A DNA stretch of 64,000 nucleotides from Cohnella lubricantis (GCF_014212015.1 NZ_JACJVN010000013.1:1-64000); one strand, 5' to 3'; positions 1-8,200 are shown, counted from the stretch's first letter. The notes: a model not told the origin generated them from the letters alone. Numbers and translations: made by a program.

Positions 1-261
1 CTGGCAACGTTCTTCAAGTACCCGCCGGAGATCCGCAAGCTGATCTATACGACGAACATGATTGAAAGTTACCACCGCCAATTGCGCAAGGTAACCAAAG
101 GCAAGAGCATCTTCCCGACAGACGAAGCCCTGCTCAAAATGCTTTATCTCGTAACGATGGACGTTACGCGCAAATGGACAGGACGAGTCCAAAATTGGGG
201 CCAAATGCTACTGCAGTTCTCGGTCTTCTTCCCCGAGCGTATCGGCCAGCATCTGCCGTGA
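1..261 (+). CDS. IS256-family transposase, C-terminal end (runs off the left edge)
   Basis: The reading frame is open from base 1 and ends at TGA 259-261. The 86 visible residues are typical of the C-terminus of IS256 (mutator-type) transposases: a YTTNMIES stretch followed by R(Q/K)xRKVTKG and the NWGQ segment before the end. The catalytic DDE residues mostly lie outside the window, so whether the element is intact cannot be judged. Bases 262-325 probably hold the right terminal region of the element. Confidence 0.9.
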   Translation: MATFFKYPPEIRKLIYTTNMIESYHRQLRKVTKGKSIFPTDEALLKMLYLVTMDVTRKWTGRVQNWGQMLLQFSVFFPERIGQHLP

Positions 262-364
262 GGGTCAATCTCCCCCATGAGGGAGATTCTCTATAAAAGA
301 GTTTACACAAAATTATTGACAGACCCGAATCCGGTGATGGTGAAACTTATTTTTACTTCTTCTG
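262..364. mobile_element. Probable right end of the IS256-family element and junction
   Basis: The stretch after the transposase stop contains a short hairpin (tctccc...gggaga, about 269-288). It is followed by an AT-rich segment, about 295-322, that resembles an IS256 terminal repeat. The left end is outside the window, so the inverted repeat cannot be confirmed and the exact boundary is a guess. Confidence 0.4.
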
Positions 365-688
365 TTATTTTTTTGGTTTGAACTTAGCACTGTAGGCATT
401 AACGGCCTCATCCTTCATAAGCCATCCGAACTTTTTGAGAAATTCTAACTTCTGCTCATCTGTAGCCCATTCTTGTAAAGCGTGCAGTACACCTGCAATG
501 CGCTCATTCTCCTTACCATTAAAGAATTTTCTGCTGGGGCCTTGTTTAAACATTGCCGGAACACCATTCTTAATCTGTTTCCATACAGTAGATCCACCGG
601 TAGTAGTCAAGTCATCTCCGACAAATCCATCAAATGCTCCTGAGGCTAATCTTTTTAACAGATTCTTTTCTTCACTCGTTAATGCCAT
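365..688 (-). CDS. Hypothetical protein, 107 aa
   Basis: A small soluble basic protein that I do not recognise. The start is set by a strong ribosome binding site (GGAGG, 7 bases before ATG 686-688), so the longer frame starting at 703 is not needed. The start lies 2 bases past the stop of the upstream gene (691-1218), so the two form one transcription unit. The C-terminus is lysine-rich (FKPKK). No catalytic motif or membrane segment is visible. The pair sits between an IS256 end and an IS30 copy and may be a leftover of a larger locus. Confidence 0.6.
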   Translation of the reverse strand: MALTSEEKNLLKRLASGAFDGFVGDDLTTTGGSTVWKQIKNGVPAMFKQGPSRKFFNGKENERIAGVLHALQEWATDEQKLEFLKKFGWLMKDEAVNAYSAKFKPKK

Positions 689-690
689 AA

Positions 691-1218
691 TCAATCCTCC
701 CATTCTTCAACGGTAATATCCTCTGAATCATAAGCGCCCACAGGATACTCTCGAATCCACCCTTCAACTTTTATTACAATACCGCATTGAGGACACTCAT
801 AACTATTTTCAGAATTAAAGCTATACACAATATCCGGTCCCATACCATTTTCTCTCTCATCACTACTCTGGTCATACATGTAATCTTCCAAATCGACTTC
901 ATGCCCTTCACCACAGTATGGACACCGGATATTGCGGATTAGCGAAACTGAACGATAGCCATACATATCTTCGATATCGATGAATTTCTCGCCGGCAGCT
1001 TCCTTTTCAACAATAGCATTCCAGTAGCGGTCAGTTTCAAAAGTTTCAAACTCTGCATTGTAGTCAAGAAGTTCTGATAATAATGCCAATGAATTGCGTT
1101 TTCTGGCGATTTCGGCATCAATACTTTGTTTACGTGCGACAATCGCTTCTTTCAAAGTCCATTCGCCTTCCTGAAGCTTTCTTATGTCGCTGCATGTAAG
1201 TCCTGATTTTGTCAGCAC
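691..1218 (-). CDS. MerR-like regulator remnant with a C-terminal zinc ribbon
   Basis: The first 50 residues (LTCSDIRKLQEGEW..LKEAI..RKQSIDAEIARK) resemble the linker and dimerisation helix of MerR-family regulators. The DNA-binding winged helix that should precede them is absent. The frame is closed by a stop about 25 bases upstream of the GTG start, and no convincing ribosome binding site is present. The C-terminal half has two CxxC pairs (CPYC and CPQC) about 50 residues apart, which look like a zinc ribbon. The next gene (365-688) follows immediately. I infer a 5'-truncated or degraded regulator. The family assignment rests on weak similarity. Confidence 0.5.
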   Translation of the reverse strand: MLTKSGLTCSDIRKLQEGEWTLKEAIVARKQSIDAEIARKRNSLALLSELLDYNAEFETFETDRYWNAIVEKEAAGEKFIDIEDMYGYRSVSLIRNIRCPYCGEGHEVDLEDYMYDQSSDERENGMGPDIVYSFNSENSYECPQCGIVIKVEGWIREYPVGAYDSEDITVEEWED

Positions 1219-1414
1219 TACAAGAAGTCTTTGTCCCCGTCAAGCACTTTTTTTTAAAAAGTTTCCCAGTTTTACTACTTCTATAAATTCTTATATTTCC
1301 CTCCAAGAAAAAGACATCATAAGAGTGCTGTCCACTAACGTTTACAAACGGTTGTGTTTCCTTGGATATAAATCCATCAGTATGTATTCCATATAATTGT
1401 ACCTTCTTTTGTTT

Positions 1415-2490
1415 TGACGGATTGTAATATGAAGTGCGACAGCTAAAAACAAAGAAGCCCATGAATGGATTCGTGTAAAATGGGAGTTACCACACAACCA
1501 TTTTCTACAGGAGAACCCAACATGAGCTACTCCCATCTTAGCATAATCGAGCGTGGACAACTAGAGACGTTGCATAAACTTGGCTGGTCCACGAGAGCCA
1601 TTGGTCTGTATCTTGGTCGGCATCATTCTTCTATCGCCAGAGAACTTAAGCGAGGGCAAACGGATTCATGTTACGAAGCTGAGCCGGCACAAGAGGCCTA
1701 TACGCGGCGGAGAGCTTCCTGCGTGCCAGTAGGCAAGTTCACTCCAGAGCTCGCCAGAGAGCTTCAGATGAAGCTAGAACTGACATGGTCGCCCGAGCAG
1801 ATCGCGGAGAAACGGCGCTGTGAAGGCCAGGCATTCGTGTGCTTTAAAACGATCTACCGCTGGCTCTACGACGGTAAGCTAACGGTCTCTGAGTCGGAGG
1901 TGCTTCGTCACAGAGGGAAGCGGCGTAAGCCCATGGAAACGAGGGGGCGCTTCCTCGTCGGCACTCCAATCCGTCAGCGTCCCAAAGAAGTACTCAAGCG
2001 GACGACTTTCGGCCATTGGGAGCTGGATACAGTCGTGTCCAGCCGAGGGCAGAGCAAGGCTTGTGTGGCTACCTTCATCGAACGTAAGACGCGGCTCTAC
2101 TTCGCCGTTAAAATGCCAGATCGCACAGCTCATTCGATGGAGATCGCCTTTGGAGTAGCGGCTAGTCAGTATCCAAAAAGGAACCTTCCAAACCGCAACA
2201 ACCGATCGCGGCAAGGAATTTGCTTGCTATTCCGCTCTTGAGAACATTCACGATATCAAGGTCTACTTCGCAGATCCTTATTCTTCATGGCAGCGTGGTT
2301 CCAATGAGAATGCCAATGGGTTATTACGAGAGTTCTTCCCTAAGGGACACGATTTCGCCGCTGTCACAGACGAGGAACTTGCGGAGGCCATACGCCTCAT
2401 CAACAACCGGCCTCGCAAATGCCTGAACTGGAAATCTGCTCACGAAGCATTCATGGACGAACTGTCGCACTTCGCTTGACAATCTGTCAC
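1415..2490 (+). mobile_element. IS30-family insertion sequence, complete ends
   Basis: Imperfect terminal inverted repeats are visible at about 1415-1444 and 2461-2490. Both contain the block GAAGTGCGACAG, read inward, and a GAC(A/G)GATTGT block nearer the tip. They enclose one transposase reading frame whose last codons lie inside the right repeat. The element separates the MerR-like remnant from the lipoprotein gene, and its right repeat supplies the stop codon of that gene. I could not define a target-site duplication. Confidence 0.75.
1522..2479 (+). pseudogene. IS30-family transposase, broken by a one-base frameshift
   Basis: Starts at ATG 1522 (GGAG seven bases upstream) with the helix-turn-helix typical of IS30 (LSIIERGQLE..LGWSTRAIGLYLGRHHSSIARELKRG). 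The core includes FGHWELDTV, which carries the first catalytic Asp. The frame then breaks at an A5 run (about 2174-2178), where one extra A shifts reading into a stop at 2239-2241. The correct sequence continues in the next frame through SSWQRGSNENANGLLREFFPKG, with the last catalytic Glu, to TGA 2477-2479. Removing one A restores a full-length IS30 transposase. It could be a recent inactivation, a homopolymer error, or programmed shifting, which is not usual for IS30. Confidence 0.85.
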
Positions 2491-3920
2491 AAATTAAATG
2501 TTTTTGTCAGAACAGTATCATTTCCAAACGTTATTAACTTTGTGACTTCAATCTCTACAGGGCTATTACTTGAGAGTACATATGCCGATTGAACTACCAG
2601 AGATACACCGGGTTTTATCTGCTTTTGTGCCAGTCCGGCATCATATACAGATTTATTCATTATAATAGCAGTATCAAGTTCCACACCGTCCTGAAAGGCG
2701 GTGACATTTGTTGAAGATAGGAACATCGCTGCATCCTCAGCGTTGTTTGTAAACTCAAAATTAACAACAATAGCCGGCGTACCATTGTAATCCTTTGTAA
2801 GGGTAGCATCCAAAATTTTGACGTGATAATCACCAATATTACCCTCGCCCGATGAGGCTAATTCCGATTGTGTGTATTCCTTGATAACAAGACTGTCCAT
2901 AATCTGTTTTAGGGTTGAAGGAAGTAATTGCGAATCATCAGTTTCGGGAAATATAGCTTGTAGCATATATTCACTGTCACCATATATGAAATTAAATCCG
3001 CTTACTGAATTGATGACACCAGAATTATCTAGTTTCGCTTCATACTGTAGTACCGGAATTCCATTTATGTCTCTTCGTGCGACAACCTTGAAATCATCGT
3101 AGCTCGACTTCATCCTCTCCACTAACTTCATCTTCCCCACTAAAATATCCCAATTTTTATTAAGAATATCCTTATCAACTATCGGAGACGTATTTAATGA
3201 TCCCACGATAATACCACCATTCTCTGTAACATCGTATGTGTTCATATCAGCATCACTTGTTTTTTTCCAAGATGAGGCGACACGATAACTAATGCGTCCC
3301 CTTGTTTCCTCTTTATCAAGTTGAAGTGATGCTTGTGTTGGATCATCTGTATGCACTGTCTCGCTCGACGTGCCGTTGCCGTCGCCAGTGAGGTCTGTTT
3401 GCACTGCCTCGCTCGACGTGTCGTTGCCTGCGCCAGTGAGGGCATTAATAATATTGGTTTCAAGCTCCGTTTGTTGGGATGCTTTAAGCTTGTTTGAAGT
3501 GCGAATAACAATCGTTCCTAACACTTTGTGTGAACCACTTGAAAAAGCAGTACCATCAAATTTCGCCAAATATTCGTTGCGTTTTTCTGCATCGGATTTA
3601 TTCGCATATACCTCAATACTACCGCCGCCATCAGTTCCAGCTTTTATTGCGCTTTCATCGGTTTCATAGGTTACGAGCGATGACTTAAAAAACAAACTAC
3701 CGGTATATCCCCCTTGTTTACCAAGTTGTTTATTTGGATCGTTGTCTTCGGTCACTATCTCGATTAATGTAATATTTTCAATGTCAGAAATAGCTTCCTT
3801 GACACTCTCAATCGAAGGATTGTTTGTTAGGTCGTTCTTTGAAGATGAGTTGCCGCAAGCGGTCAACAGCGAAAGTGCCAGTACAAATGCCAATACAATG
3901 ACTAGGGTACGTATTTTCAT
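2487..3920 (-). CDS. Lipoprotein with a DUF5067-like C-terminal domain
   Basis: A 477-residue secreted lipoprotein. A signal peptide with lipobox LTAC (Cys about residue 22) is followed by a Ser/Asn-rich linker, so it should be anchored on the outer face of the membrane. Residues 30-150 form one domain. Residues 160-195 carry an imperfect repeat (TGAGNDTSSE and TGDGNGTSSE). A central domain of about 150 residues follows. The last 110 residues (from YHVKILDATL) look like DUF5067, an immunoglobulin-like fold. The function is unknown. The ribosome binding site is GGAGGAAGG. The TGA stop (2487-2489) lies within the IS30 right inverted repeat, so the original C-terminus may have been slightly longer. 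Confidence 0.8.
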   Translation of the reverse strand: MKIRTLVIVLAFVLALSLLTACGNSSSKNDLTNNPSIESVKEAISDIENITLIEIVTEDNDPNKQLGKQGGYTGSLFFKSSLVTYETDESAIKAGTDGGGSIEVYANKSDAEKRNEYLAKFDGTAFSSGSHKVLGTIVIRTSNKLKASQQTELETNIINALTGAGNDTSSEAVQTDLTGDGNGTSSETVHTDDPTQASLQLDKEETRGRISYRVASSWKKTSDADMNTYDVTENGGIIVGSLNTSPIVDKDILNKNWDILVGKMKLVERMKSSYDDFKVVARRDINGIPVLQYEAKLDNSGVINSVSGFNFIYGDSEYMLQAIFPETDDSQLLPSTLKQIMDSLVIKEYTQSELASSGEGNIGDYHVKILDATLTKDYNGTPAIVVNFEFTNNAEDAAMFLSSTNVTAFQDGVELDTAIIMNKSVYDAGLAQKQIKPGVSLVVQSAYVLSSNSPVEIEVTKLITFGNDTVLTKTFNL

Positions 3921-4018
3921 TATCCTTCCTCCAACAAGCTAATATTAATTAAATTATTTCTTGTTATTAACCTTCAATGACATTGTATATATGAATGGTA
4001 ATATTTACAACGACTTTA

Positions 4019-4177
4019 CTACTCATCACTCAATTGCTCTTTGAGTTGTTGCTCAAATGTACGCTGGTTCTCAAGTAAAGATTCAACCGCTCCGGTCTGA
4101 CATACTATTTCAGCAACTTCATGAAATCGATGCTCCAGTGCGGGTTGCATCCATGATGGACACGATTTGATCGACAT
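4019..4177 (-). CDS. Small protein (52 aa), shortened paralogue of the 54454 and 40168 proteins
   Basis: ATG 4175-4177 is preceded by a very strong ribosome binding site (GAGGGGGG, 6 bases). The product starts MSIKSCPSWMQPALEHRFHE and ends at TAG 4019-4021. It aligns with the N-terminal half of the 92-residue protein at 54454-54732, which has WLRPAFDQRF followed by the same pattern up to LS(D/Q). It stops just before the WxDxxxxH...EWVYxxGxxDGxQLL half that the other two members keep. I infer a truncated member of that accessory family. Confidence 0.55.
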   Translation of the reverse strand: MSIKSCPSWMQPALEHRFHEVAEIVCQTGAVESLLENQRTFEQQLKEQLSDE

Positions 4178-4268
4178 AAAAATCCCCCCTCGGTAATCGT
4201 GTATAGCTGTTACCGTAGAAGGGGATGATGTTCCAGTATTTTTTAAGTCAATCTATTTAACGAATTTA

Positions 4269-4457
4269 TTATTTAAGCGGAATCTGTTTTGAAGAGTCAA
4301 GTGCAAGCTCTAAGATTTTTTCGTTTCTGGACATACCATATGCAAATAAGCCAACTACCGCTATTGCACCAACACTCAATATTACAGCGGCTTTTCTATT
4401 AGCCTTAATCTTACCAAAAGGACCCTCATACTCAAAATCGTGTGCCTGACTTTCCAT
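4269..4457 (-). CDS. Small membrane protein, 62 aa
   Basis: Has GGGGGATG upstream of ATG 4455-4457. The polar N-terminus (about 22 residues, FEYEGPFGKIKANRK) is followed by one transmembrane helix (AAVILSVGAIAVVGLFAYGM) and a short cationic tail. No family recognised. It lies in a run of small genes with the 29-residue frame and the Xre regulator just upstream on the same strand, which looks like a small mobile-element or phage-like cluster. Confidence 0.6.
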   Translation of the reverse strand: MESQAHDFEYEGPFGKIKANRKAAVILSVGAIAVVGLFAYGMSRNEKILELALDSSKQIPLK

Positions 4458-4469
4458 TTCTTCATCCCC

Positions 4470-4559
4470 CTAGGCTAGTTTTGGTTTAATTGCTCTATAC
4501 AGCTTGTATGTAGCTTTAACAAATTGAATGAGCGAAACCAGAATTTCCAATATCTTCAT
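4470..4559 (-). CDS. Possible hydrophobic peptide, 29 aa
   Basis: A frame too short for ordinary gene callers, between the Xre gene and the 62-residue membrane protein. It encodes a peptide starting MKILEILVSLIQFVKATYKL: an amphipathic helix with four or five basic residues, similar in character to small toxin peptides. The ribosome binding site is weak (AGGATG about 9 bases upstream). Its stop lies 13 bases before the next start. Supported by position and composition only. Confidence 0.35.
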   Translation of the reverse strand: MKILEILVSLIQFVKATYKLYRAIKPKLA

Positions 4560-4571
4560 CTACTATTCATC

Positions 4572-4916
4572 CTAATCATCAAGATTCTCATCCAATGCTT
4601 TCTCATAAAGCTTTTTTAAACCACTTGCCTTCAATACTGCCTTTATCATTACACCGAAGATAGGCGTAGCAGCAAGGACAATAAATATCCCCAATATAGC
4701 CAGCACTAGAGTCTTAGAAGGTGCAGTCTTACCACTTTCGATTAAAGTAATTGTCTGCCTAGACACTCCCACTTTTTTTGCCAAATCGTCTTGAGTCCAT
4801 TTCATGACTTGCCGTAAAGTTTTAAGGTGGCGTGATAGGCTTTCGATGTCTTTTTGGTTAAGTTTCCCCGAAAGCATTTTAAGGTCTATACTTATCTCCA
4901 ATTTTCGCATTACCAC
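4572..4916 (-). CDS. Xre-family regulator with a C-terminal membrane helix
   Basis: A Cro/CI-type helix-turn-helix (WTQDDLAKKVGVSRQTITLIESGKTAPS, about residues 42-70) is followed by a hydrophobic segment (LVLAILGIFIVLAATPIFGVMI) and a charged tail, so this may be a membrane-tethered regulator. About 35 residues precede the helix-turn-helix. The start is uncertain: GTG 4916 has AGAGGA 9 bases upstream, while ATG 4910 is the first ATG. The start region overlaps one copy of a 17-bp repeat (4910-4926) whose second copy lies beyond the AbiF gene, so the 5' end of this gene may have been altered when that unit arrived. Confidence 0.75.
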   Translation of the reverse strand: MVMRKLEISIDLKMLSGKLNQKDIESLSRHLKTLRQVMKWTQDDLAKKVGVSRQTITLIESGKTAPSKTLVLAILGIFIVLAATPIFGVMIKAVLKASGLKKLYEKALDENLDD

Positions 4917-4926
4917 TATTTGTGAT
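4910..4926. repeat. 17-bp direct repeat, left copy
   Basis: The sequence TTACCACTATTTGTGAT occurs here and again, identically, at 6103-6119. The two copies bracket the promoter, RNA and AbiF gene and leave about 1.18 kb between them. This copy overlaps the start codon region of the Xre gene. It could be the footprint of site-specific insertion of the defence unit, or a shared operator. Confidence 0.7.
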
Positions 4927-5006
4927 CCTCTCAATTGTGGTTTGATGGTTTTTTCATAGGGGAAGAGCTATTCACATGCAATGGGCAAATCCGATAAATT
5001 TTAAAA

Positions 5007-5035
5007 TTGACAATCAAATCAATTTCAATTAATAT
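5007..5035 (+). promoter_or_regulatory. Near-consensus sigma-A promoter of the abiF RNA/AbiF unit
   Basis: TTGACA at 5007-5012, a 17-base spacer, and TAATAT at 5030-5035. A transcript would start near 5042, a few bases before the first stem of the hairpin RNA. It is one of the strongest promoter matches in the window. Confidence 0.75.
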
Positions 5036-5041
5036 TAGCTC

Positions 5042-5104
5042 AACAGATCTCGCCGAGCCTCTGCTTTGAAAAAAGCATGCGTAATACGGGCGAGCCATTT
5101 TTTT
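5042..5104 (+). ncRNA. Candidate abiF-motif RNA upstream of the AbiF gene
   Basis: Two nested stems can be drawn. The outer is CTCGCC (5049-5054) with GGCGAG (5089-5094). The inner is TGCTTT (5062-5067) with AAAGCA (5072-5077) around a GAAA tetraloop. A seven-T run follows at 5098-5104, so the RNA could end there as an independent short transcript or act as an attenuator. Its own promoter starts it at about 5042. A structured RNA known as the abiF motif has been described upstream of AbiF/AbiD (Abi_2) genes, and position and shape fit. I recognise the arrangement but did not check the covariance model. Confidence 0.7.
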
Positions 5105-5123
5105 ATATGGGAGTAATTCATGA

Positions 5124-5987
5124 GTGATGCTCAGAGTTAAGCCACCGCTACCTTATGACCAGCAATTAAATCGCTTCAAGGAGCGAGGATTAATTGTAGG
5201 TGATGATAGTGAAGCTATAGAAATTCTAAAACGAGTAAGCTATTATCGTCTAACTGCATATGCATTGACATTCAAAAATAATGATATTTTTACACCCGGA
5301 ACTACGTTTGAAACCATATACCGCCATTACGAATTTGACAGTAAATTAAGAAATATCTTAATGGAAATAATAGAACATGTCGAAATAGCATTTAGAACCC
5401 ATATCGCACATGAAATAGCTCATAATTTTGGACCATTAGGTTACCAAAATCCTTCTCATTTTAGAAATCTGATTAATCATGAAACGTTTATTAATGAGCT
5501 GACGAAATCAATTGATAAATCAAAAGATCCATTTATAGAATGGCATCGAACGCGCTACCAAGGGCAATTTCCTTCATGGGTTGCTTTTGAAGTATTAACA
5601 TTTTCGTCAATTTCCATGCTTTTTAAAAACTTATTGCTCGACAATCAAAAAAGCATCGCTAAAACGTTCTATAGGGGTTTGGATTACACTTTAATATCTA
5701 ATTGGTTGCATCTTTTGAGTGTTGTTAGAAACCGCTGCGCACACTACAGCAGGCTATTTAATCAGTCGCTAAATTTGGATATCAAATTTCGTTCAATCGA
5801 TAGGAATTTGGATATAACTAACAGAACACTTTTTGCCGTCATATTCAACTTGAAGTACCTCATTAAGGATAGAACCTGGATCACTTGGGTCACTAAGCTA
5901 GAAACATTAATAGCAGAGTACAGAGAAGTAGATATTCGATTATTGGGATTTAATGAGGATTGGCACCGATTGTTAGAAAAAAAGTGA
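5124..5987 (+). CDS. AbiF/AbiD-type abortive infection protein (Abi_2, HEPN RNase)
   Basis: A 287-residue protein of the Abi_2 family. The family N-terminus (KPPLPYDQQLNRFKERGL) and the YYRLTAY segment are present, and near residue 206 is RNRCAH, the Rx4-6H motif of HEPN ribonucleases. Members act as phage-triggered RNases in abortive infection. The start is odd. The best-placed ATG (5120, six bases after GGGAG) is in another frame and hits TAA after six codons. Deleting one T at 5138-5139 would give a continuous MSDAQSKPPLPYDQQL start. As written, GTG 5124 or ATG 5127 must be used. A terminator follows at 6011. It stands alone with its own promoter and RNA. Confidence 0.85.
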   Translation: MMLRVKPPLPYDQQLNRFKERGLIVGDDSEAIEILKRVSYYRLTAYALTFKNNDIFTPGTTFETIYRHYEFDSKLRNILMEIIEHVEIAFRTHIAHEIAHNFGPLGYQNPSHFRNLINHETFINELTKSIDKSKDPFIEWHRTRYQGQFPSWVAFEVLTFSSISMLFKNLLLDNQKSIAKTFYRGLDYTLISNWLHLLSVVRNRCAHYSRLFNQSLNLDIKFRSIDRNLDITNRTLFAVIFNLKYLIKDRTWITWVTKLETLIAEYREVDIRLLGFNEDWHRLLEKK

Positions 5988-6010
5988 GTATGGACATTCA
6001 GTTTGAAAAT

Positions 6011-6050
6011 GTGATCGGAATAAACACTTTAAATTGTTCATTCCGATCAC
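6011..6050 (+). terminator. Terminator after the AbiF gene
   Basis: A perfect 11-bp inverted repeat, GTGATCGGAAT (6011-6021) and ATTCCGATCAC (6040-6050), with an 18-base loop and then an A/T-rich tract. It starts 24 bases past the AbiF stop. Confidence 0.65.
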
Positions 6051-6102
6051 ATATTTTATACCTATATTTTATTCAAGCTTACTACTAGCTCTATCTTCCG
6101 CT

Positions 6103-6119
6103 TTACCACTATTTGTGAT
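6103..6119. repeat. 17-bp direct repeat, right copy
   Basis: Identical to 4910-4926. It lies beyond the AbiF terminator in a non-coding stretch before the truncated helicase, and closes the defence unit on the right. Confidence 0.7.
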
Positions 6120-6289
6120 ACGGTTCACCGTGAATAATCTTAAACAGCAGGATCATTACACCCGTATACTAATTCCTTGGAGTAATAAACATAAAGGAGA
6201 CGCGAAATCGTACGCGTCCCCAATCCGTCCCCAAATACCTTCACTCATCACTCAAATCCCTTATAAATCAAGGAACAAACCGTCTCCAC

Positions 6290-8200
6290 ATGCAGCGTGT
6301 GGCGAAAACCGTATACGGTGAGCGCGCCTGGGGGATGATCTCGGCTAGATTGGGCAATAGTAATAATCGTTTTAAGTTCAACCGGAACTTTTGGTATAAA
6401 AAAGAAGATGAAGGCTATTCATTCAGACGATGGCTGATGGAGGCAAAGCAAGCCCGCGCAACTAGCGAAGACCGGTTCAAATCGTGGAACGAGGCAAGAG
6501 AATCTTTTCGCCAAGCATTGCAAACTGTGCAAAAACATCAAGCGAAGGCAGTCCGAGTATTTGGCTCGCTAAGGGAACATTCATTACAGGTAGAAGCATT
6601 AAATAAAAAGCGGATCGAACATAACGAGCTGGCAAGGCAACGGCAGCAAGCGTTGGAAGAGCATCAGCACCAAGAACGCATGCTATTCCGTTGTCAGGAA
6701 AGTGTGGCAGAGTGGAAAGAAATTACCGCAACGCTCGACAAGGTGAAGTATGGATTATGGGAGAGATTGTGGAAATACAAGGAGTTTAAAGCTCACCGTG
6801 CACGGTATCGGGAAGCGCATATCATGTTATCGGAGCAATTGCATGAACAAACGAAAGCCAATCACCGGTTAAATGAATTGCAGCAACGTATCAGGCAATG
6901 GGACTCTCGGCTTAATGACTCCACAGTGAAAATGAATGAATTGCAAGCCCGCGTTGATGAACTTCGACAATTCATTGACCAAGATAGAGAAAATACTGGA
7001 AGAGTTGTCATGGACGAAGCGTTCTGGGAGTTATCTCATGATGAGAAACAGAAGAGTACGCCGTGGATGACAAAGAAATGGGCGGTCGCCCGAGAACTGC
7101 TATTTTTGGAGGCGTTGCGGCTTCACGAGCAGTTTTTATTTGTTGCTCAGCCTCAAATCATTGGGAGCTTCTATGAGTTTCCGAACCTTAGAACCTTGTT
7201 CAACACGGAGGAGCCCGAGGTCATTCGCGCGATTTGGGACATATTCACCCTTGCTGTTCCTGTCGTATCCACCGCGTTTGCTTCTGTCCACTCTATGTTC
7301 CGGGGACTTGGAAAGGAATCTTTCGGGTGGCTATTCATTGACGAGGCAGGACAGGCAGTGCCGCAAGCAGCAGTTGGCGCCATATGGCGCGCTCAAAAAA
7401 CGGTTGTTGTCGGCGACCCAAAACAAATCGAACCTGTCGTAACGCTACCTGAATCGATTTTCTCCAATCTGCAACAGCATTATGGCGTAAATGCTGCATA
7501 TGCGTCTTCCAAAGCCTCCGTTCAAACGCTCGCGGATTCGGCGAATTCGCAAGGAACATGGCTGAAAGATAGTTGGCTTGGCAGTCCGTTATGGGTTCAT
7601 CGCAGGTGTGATAATCCGATGTTCGATATTAGCAATGAGATTGCCTATTATAATCGGATGGTGCTCGATAAACGGCCGCCATCATCGGATATGTCGAGAA
7701 CATTCGAAGATTTGGGTACAAGCCGCTGGATAGATGTGTGTGGAGAAGCATCCTCAAAACAGTATGTTCCGCAGCAGGGAATGGAGATCGTCCGTTTTGT
7801 CAACGAAGCATTTACCATTATGGCGGTGCAAAATGCGGAGAGTATGCTACCTGATTTGTTTGTCATCACGCCATTTACGGCAGTCAAACGAAACTTGATT
7901 GAATTGTTGAAACAACATTACCCGCATATTACGAAAGGTTACGTATCGAAGAGTGCGTATGTCAGATGGCTGTACCGCTCCGTCGGAACCGTACATACAT
8001 TCCAAGGGAAAGAGGCGAATGTGGTTGTACTCTGTTTAGGAGCTGACCTTACGCAGAAACCTGCGGTTCAATGGGCAACGTTCGAACCAAATCTGCTAAA
8101 TGTAGCCGTTTCTCGCGCCAAACATCGGCTTTACGTTGTGGGCGATAAGCGCCTTTGGATGCAGTATCCAAACGCTAAAGCGTTGGTGAACAGATTGTGA
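6290..8200 (+). pseudogene. DNA2/NAM7-type superfamily 1 helicase lacking its N-terminal ATP-binding part
   Basis: The frame enters in mid-domain (AKTVYGERAWGMISARLGN). Residues 60-230 are a long coiled coil rich in Glu, Gln and Arg. The second RecA-like half follows: FIDEAGQA (motif II, about residue 347), VVVGDPKQIEPV (motif III), HRRCDNPMF (motif IV), TFQGKEANVVVL (motif V) and NVAVSRAKHRLYVVGD (motif VI). No Walker A (GxxGxGKT) is present anywhere. Family members are usually over 1,000 residues with motif I near the start, so about the first third is missing, probably through the rearrangement that placed the AbiF unit next to it. ATG 6290 is only the first ATG in the open frame. Confidence 0.8.

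Noticed and set aside
3242-3511. Minus-strand frame of 89 codons with repeats within the lipoprotein gene
   Set aside because: It is the alternative frame of the repeat-containing linker of the lipoprotein.
6034-6321. Plus-strand open frame of 95 codons after the AbiF gene
   Set aside because: It has no ribosome binding site, overlaps the terminator and the 17-bp repeat, and its sequence shows no protein-like pattern.
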